A stretch of DNA of 62,341 bases from Novosphingobium pentaromativorans US6-1. GTDB taxonomy: Bacteria; Pseudomonadota; Alphaproteobacteria; Sphingomonadales; Sphingomonadaceae. The position numbers and the translations under genes are program-made. The stretch is from positions 1 to 62,341 of the forward strand of contig NZ_CP009296.1 in NCBI RefSeq assembly GCF_000767465.1, in the 5' to 3' direction. The notes beneath the pieces were generated by a model, which saw only the letters and a program-made list of their open reading frames with translations, made no database searches and was not told the DNA's origin. Below, in pieces: positions 60,526 to 62,341 of this stretch (the stretch's first letter is position 1; each line of letters begins with the position of its first letter).

Positions 60526-60840
60526 ATGCAGAACATCGCTGAATTTCGGATCATCGGCCGCGTTGGCAGTGTCGATACGACCGATAAAGTCACCCATGTT
60601 TCCGTCGCCGCGAACTACAACCGCAAGGATGGCGATGAATGGAAGACCGATACGCACTGGAACCGCGTGACGTTCTTCCGCCAGCTGGCAGAGCGCGCCG
60701 CTGACTTGGGCAAGGGCGACCTGGTTCACATCACCGGACGGGTCCGCCAGAACAGCTACGAGAGCAATGGCGAAACCCGCTACTCGGTGGACCTGATCGC
60801 TGAGGGGCTGGGTATCTTGGTTCGGGGCGGGGCTGACTAA
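60526..60840 (+). CDS. ssb: Single-stranded DNA-binding protein
   Basis: A 104-aa OB-fold SSB without the acidic tail of chromosomal SSB. Motifs: FRIIGRVGSV, WNRVTFFRQLAERAADLGKG, GDLVHITGRVRQNSYE. In leading regions such proteins coat the incoming strand. AAAGGAGA precedes the ATG. Confidence 0.9.
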   Translation: MQNIAEFRIIGRVGSVDTTDKVTHVSVAANYNRKDGDEWKTDTHWNRVTFFRQLAERAADLGKGDLVHITGRVRQNSYESNGETRYSVDLIAEGLGILVRGGAD

Positions 60841-60863
60841 GCCCCCCCCCTTTCACCTAAAAC

Positions 60864-60889
60864 GGGCGGCCTGGTGGCCGCCCTTTTTT
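60864..60889 (+). terminator. Rho-independent terminator after ssb
   Basis: GGGCGGCC-TGGT-GGCCGCCC followed by TTTTTT, 23 bases after the ssb stop. Confidence 0.93.
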
Positions 60890-60909
60890 GTGGACAATGC
60901 TTTTCACAG

Positions 60910-60928
60910 ACCCTAACAAGAATAGGGT
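60910..60928. promoter_or_regulatory. Operator candidate for XRE-parA operon
   Basis: ACCCTA-N7-TAGGGT is a perfect interrupted palindrome 19 bases before the XRE start. It is likely the autoregulatory site of that repressor. Confidence 0.6.
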
Positions 60929-60947
60929 TTAACTACGTGAGGCATGT

Positions 60948-61199
60948 GTGGCAGCCAAACTGTTCAATCGTGTAGCGAGCTTGCGCGTCGCTTCCGGACT
61001 TACGCAATCCGAGCTGGCAGCGAGGATTCAAGTCTCCCCTGAAACAGTCGCGGCCATCGAGAACGGCAGACAGGACGCCACTTTGCTGACGGCGCTACGT
61101 ATGTCGCGTGCCCTGCGAACCGAGGTGCCGAACATCTTCAGGGAGCAGCCTTTCCCTAAGCTGATCGGCTCCGAGCGAGGCGAGAGCCGAACAGCTTAG
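60948..61199 (+). CDS. XRE-family regulator before parA
   Basis: An 83-aa helix-turn-helix protein (LTQSELAARIQVSPETVAAIENGRQ at about 18-42), GTG start. It heads a unit with the membrane protein and parAB, so it may set partition gene expression. Confidence 0.87.
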   Translation: MAAKLFNRVASLRVASGLTQSELAARIQVSPETVAAIENGRQDATLLTALRMSRALRTEVPNIFREQPFPKLIGSERGESRTA

Positions 61200-61208
61200 G
61201 AGGCCGCT

Positions 61209-61556
61209 ATGCGCCGTGAGATTGCCAGCAAACTTCGGCGCGCAGCCAGCGTGCTACGGACTGTCATGCTTTGGGCATCGCTTGCCCTGTGGCTTGCGAT
61301 CGCGGCAACCGCGCTGATCGTCGTCCTTGCAGTCGGACTCGCGGCCTATTTCGCTTTTGGCTGGCTAGGAGTGGGAGCCGTCGCCGTCTTCGTGCTGATC
61401 GTTTTCTTCGGCAAAGACCCACCAACCGAACAGACCGGCCCGCGCCGCAAGGGCAAGGGCCTCAACCTGAACGACGATCCGAACCCATGGTATATGCAGT
61501 CGCAGTATCGCTTCGGATCGGGAAACAGCGCCGCTCATAACCGCTGGCACAAGTAG
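61209..61556 (+). CDS. Membrane protein between regulator and parA
   Basis: A 115-aa protein with two transmembrane helices (VMLWASLALWLAIAATALIV, GLAAYFAFGWLGVGAVAVFV) and a soluble Asn/Arg-rich tail. Unrecognised. TAGGAGG precedes the ATG. Confidence 0.65.
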   Translation: MRREIASKLRRAASVLRTVMLWASLALWLAIAATALIVVLAVGLAAYFAFGWLGVGAVAVFVLIVFFGKDPPTEQTGPRRKGKGLNLNDDPNPWYMQSQYRFGSGNSAAHNRWHK

Positions 61557-61586
61557 CCCGTGGCGCAGCCATTGAAGGGATTCTCA

Positions 61587-62341
61587 ATGCGAACAATCGT
61601 AGTGACCAATGAGCGCGGCGGCATCGGCAAGACCACGCTTACCTGTCATATTGCGTGGCATCTGGCCGAGCAGGGCAAGCGTGTCGTGGTCCTGGACCTG
61701 GACAAGCAATGCCACAGTGCCGGGATGCTGAAAGCCGAGTTCGAGCAGATCGGCCCGGTTCAGTCGATTCTTGACTTCGACCCGAACGAAGAACCTCCGG
61801 CGCTGGCCTGTTTCAAGAACACACGGCAGATCGTCGAGTTGACGACTGACAGCCCGCAGCAAGGCCAGCACATCGGCGCTTATGTCCGCGCCATTCGTGC
61901 CGGCCTTGCCAAGCACTACGACTACTGCGTGATCGACACTGCGCCCGCGTGGGATGGCCGGAACCTCATGGCGCTGATTGCGTCCGATTATGTCGCGGTC
62001 CCACTGGACCCCGACAAAACCGCGCGTCAGTCGCTCAACGAAATCTCGCAAAGCATCAGCCTTGCAAACAAGGTGCGCGGGGAGGGTAACGCGACCCGGT
62101 TCGGGATCGTGTTCAACCGCGTTCAGACAACGAGCGAAGTTTCAAAAATGCTGATGGACCGCATTGGGCAGGCGCTTCCTGCCAATGTGGTGCCGCACAC
62201 CATTCCGCACCGCGAGCACATGCGCGAGGCGGCTTTACTCGAAATTCCCGTTTGGCGCTTGGCAAAGGACACGCGGCGTAGCGCGCCGATCGTGCGCGAA
62301 GTCGTCTCCTACATTGTCGATCAAGCTGAGAGGGAAGCCGC
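61587..62341 (+). CDS. parA: ParA-family partition ATPase (closes across the origin)
   Basis: 251 complete codons are in the window, and base 1 plus TGA at 2-4 would finish a 252-aa protein. The deviant Walker A is ERGGIGKTT at about 9-17 and Walker B is VIDTAPAWDG. It acts with ParB to segregate the plasmid. ATG at 61587 follows GAAGGGA. The missing stop at the window end and its presence at base 2 show the ends are joined. Confidence 0.93.
   Translation, partial: MRTIVVTNERGGIGKTTLTCHIAWHLAEQGKRVVVLDLDKQCHSAGMLKAEFEQIGPVQSILDFDPNEEPPALACFKNTRQIVELTTDSPQQGQHIGAYVRAIRAGLAKHYDYCVIDTAPAWDGRNLMALIASDYVAVPLDPDKTARQSLNEISQSISLANKVRGEGNATRFGIVFNRVQTTSEVSKMLMDRIGQALPANVVPHTIPHREHMREAALLEIPVWRLAKDTRRSAPIVREVVSYIVDQAEREA

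Noticed and set aside
1..62341. tRNA or rRNA genes
   Set aside because: None was recognised on reading; none is expected on this type of plasmid.

Overview
The window looks like one complete circular plasmid of 62,341 bp from a sphingomonad-type alphaproteobacterium (Sphingobium, Sphingomonas or Novosphingobium relatives). This rests on the VirB-type conjugation genes, IS6100, the DUF6118, DUF3768 and DUF6884 accessory families and high GC. The parA frame runs off base 62341 and is closed exactly by bases 1-4 (..GC + A, then TGA), overlapping the parB start as ATGA. The two ends of the window are therefore adjacent in the molecule.

Layout. (1) 1-3624: parB, a candidate oriT, mobC, a MOBP-like relaxase, a 76-aa gene and a DUF6118 membrane protein. 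(2) 3628-25305: foreign cargo between two 237-bp direct repeats that carry the 76-aa gene. It holds a BigR-controlled persulfide/sulfide detoxification operon (bigR, two YeeE/YedE genes, TauE, persulfide dioxygenase, rhodanese, lgt), a multicopper oxidase with a periplasmic DsrE protein, HU, two inverted IS6100 copies, a dTDP-L-rhamnose cassette (rfbCBDA), a methyltransferase with two glycosyltransferases, two IS5-family copies (one frameshifted, one cut by IS6100), an orphan AT-rich gene and a 3' fragment of a Tn3-family transposase. (3) 25318-39832, minus strand: a full conjugation operon (KikA/TrbM-like, VirB1-VirB11 with an EexN-like lipoprotein, VirD4, an LPD7 protein). (4) 39858-42902: an RHH regulator between twin palindromes, a candidate replication initiator with a putative antisense RNA in its leader, a primase-like protein and an anchored nuclease. 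(5) 43-62 kb, nearly all plus strand: a leading-region-like island with a second ParB-like protein, ArdC anti-restriction, a VbhA/Fic pair, many small unknown genes, a sigma-region-4-like protein, a serine recombinase, SSB, an XRE regulator and parA.

Two organising signals stand out. The first is a 16-bp palindrome, GGTGGCAGCTGCCACC, found about eleven times around the backbone but not in the cargo; it is a candidate partition or global-regulator site. The second is three families of duplicated, hairpin-rich leaders (A x3, B x2, C x2), most ending at the start codon of a different gene in the 43-58 kb island. If the predicted nic site is right, the island enters the recipient first and the transferred strand is the template for its genes. 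The leaders would then be candidates for single-stranded (Frpo/ssi-like) promoters that switch on anti-defence genes at entry; this is inference. Recombination at these repeats has already truncated at least one gene.
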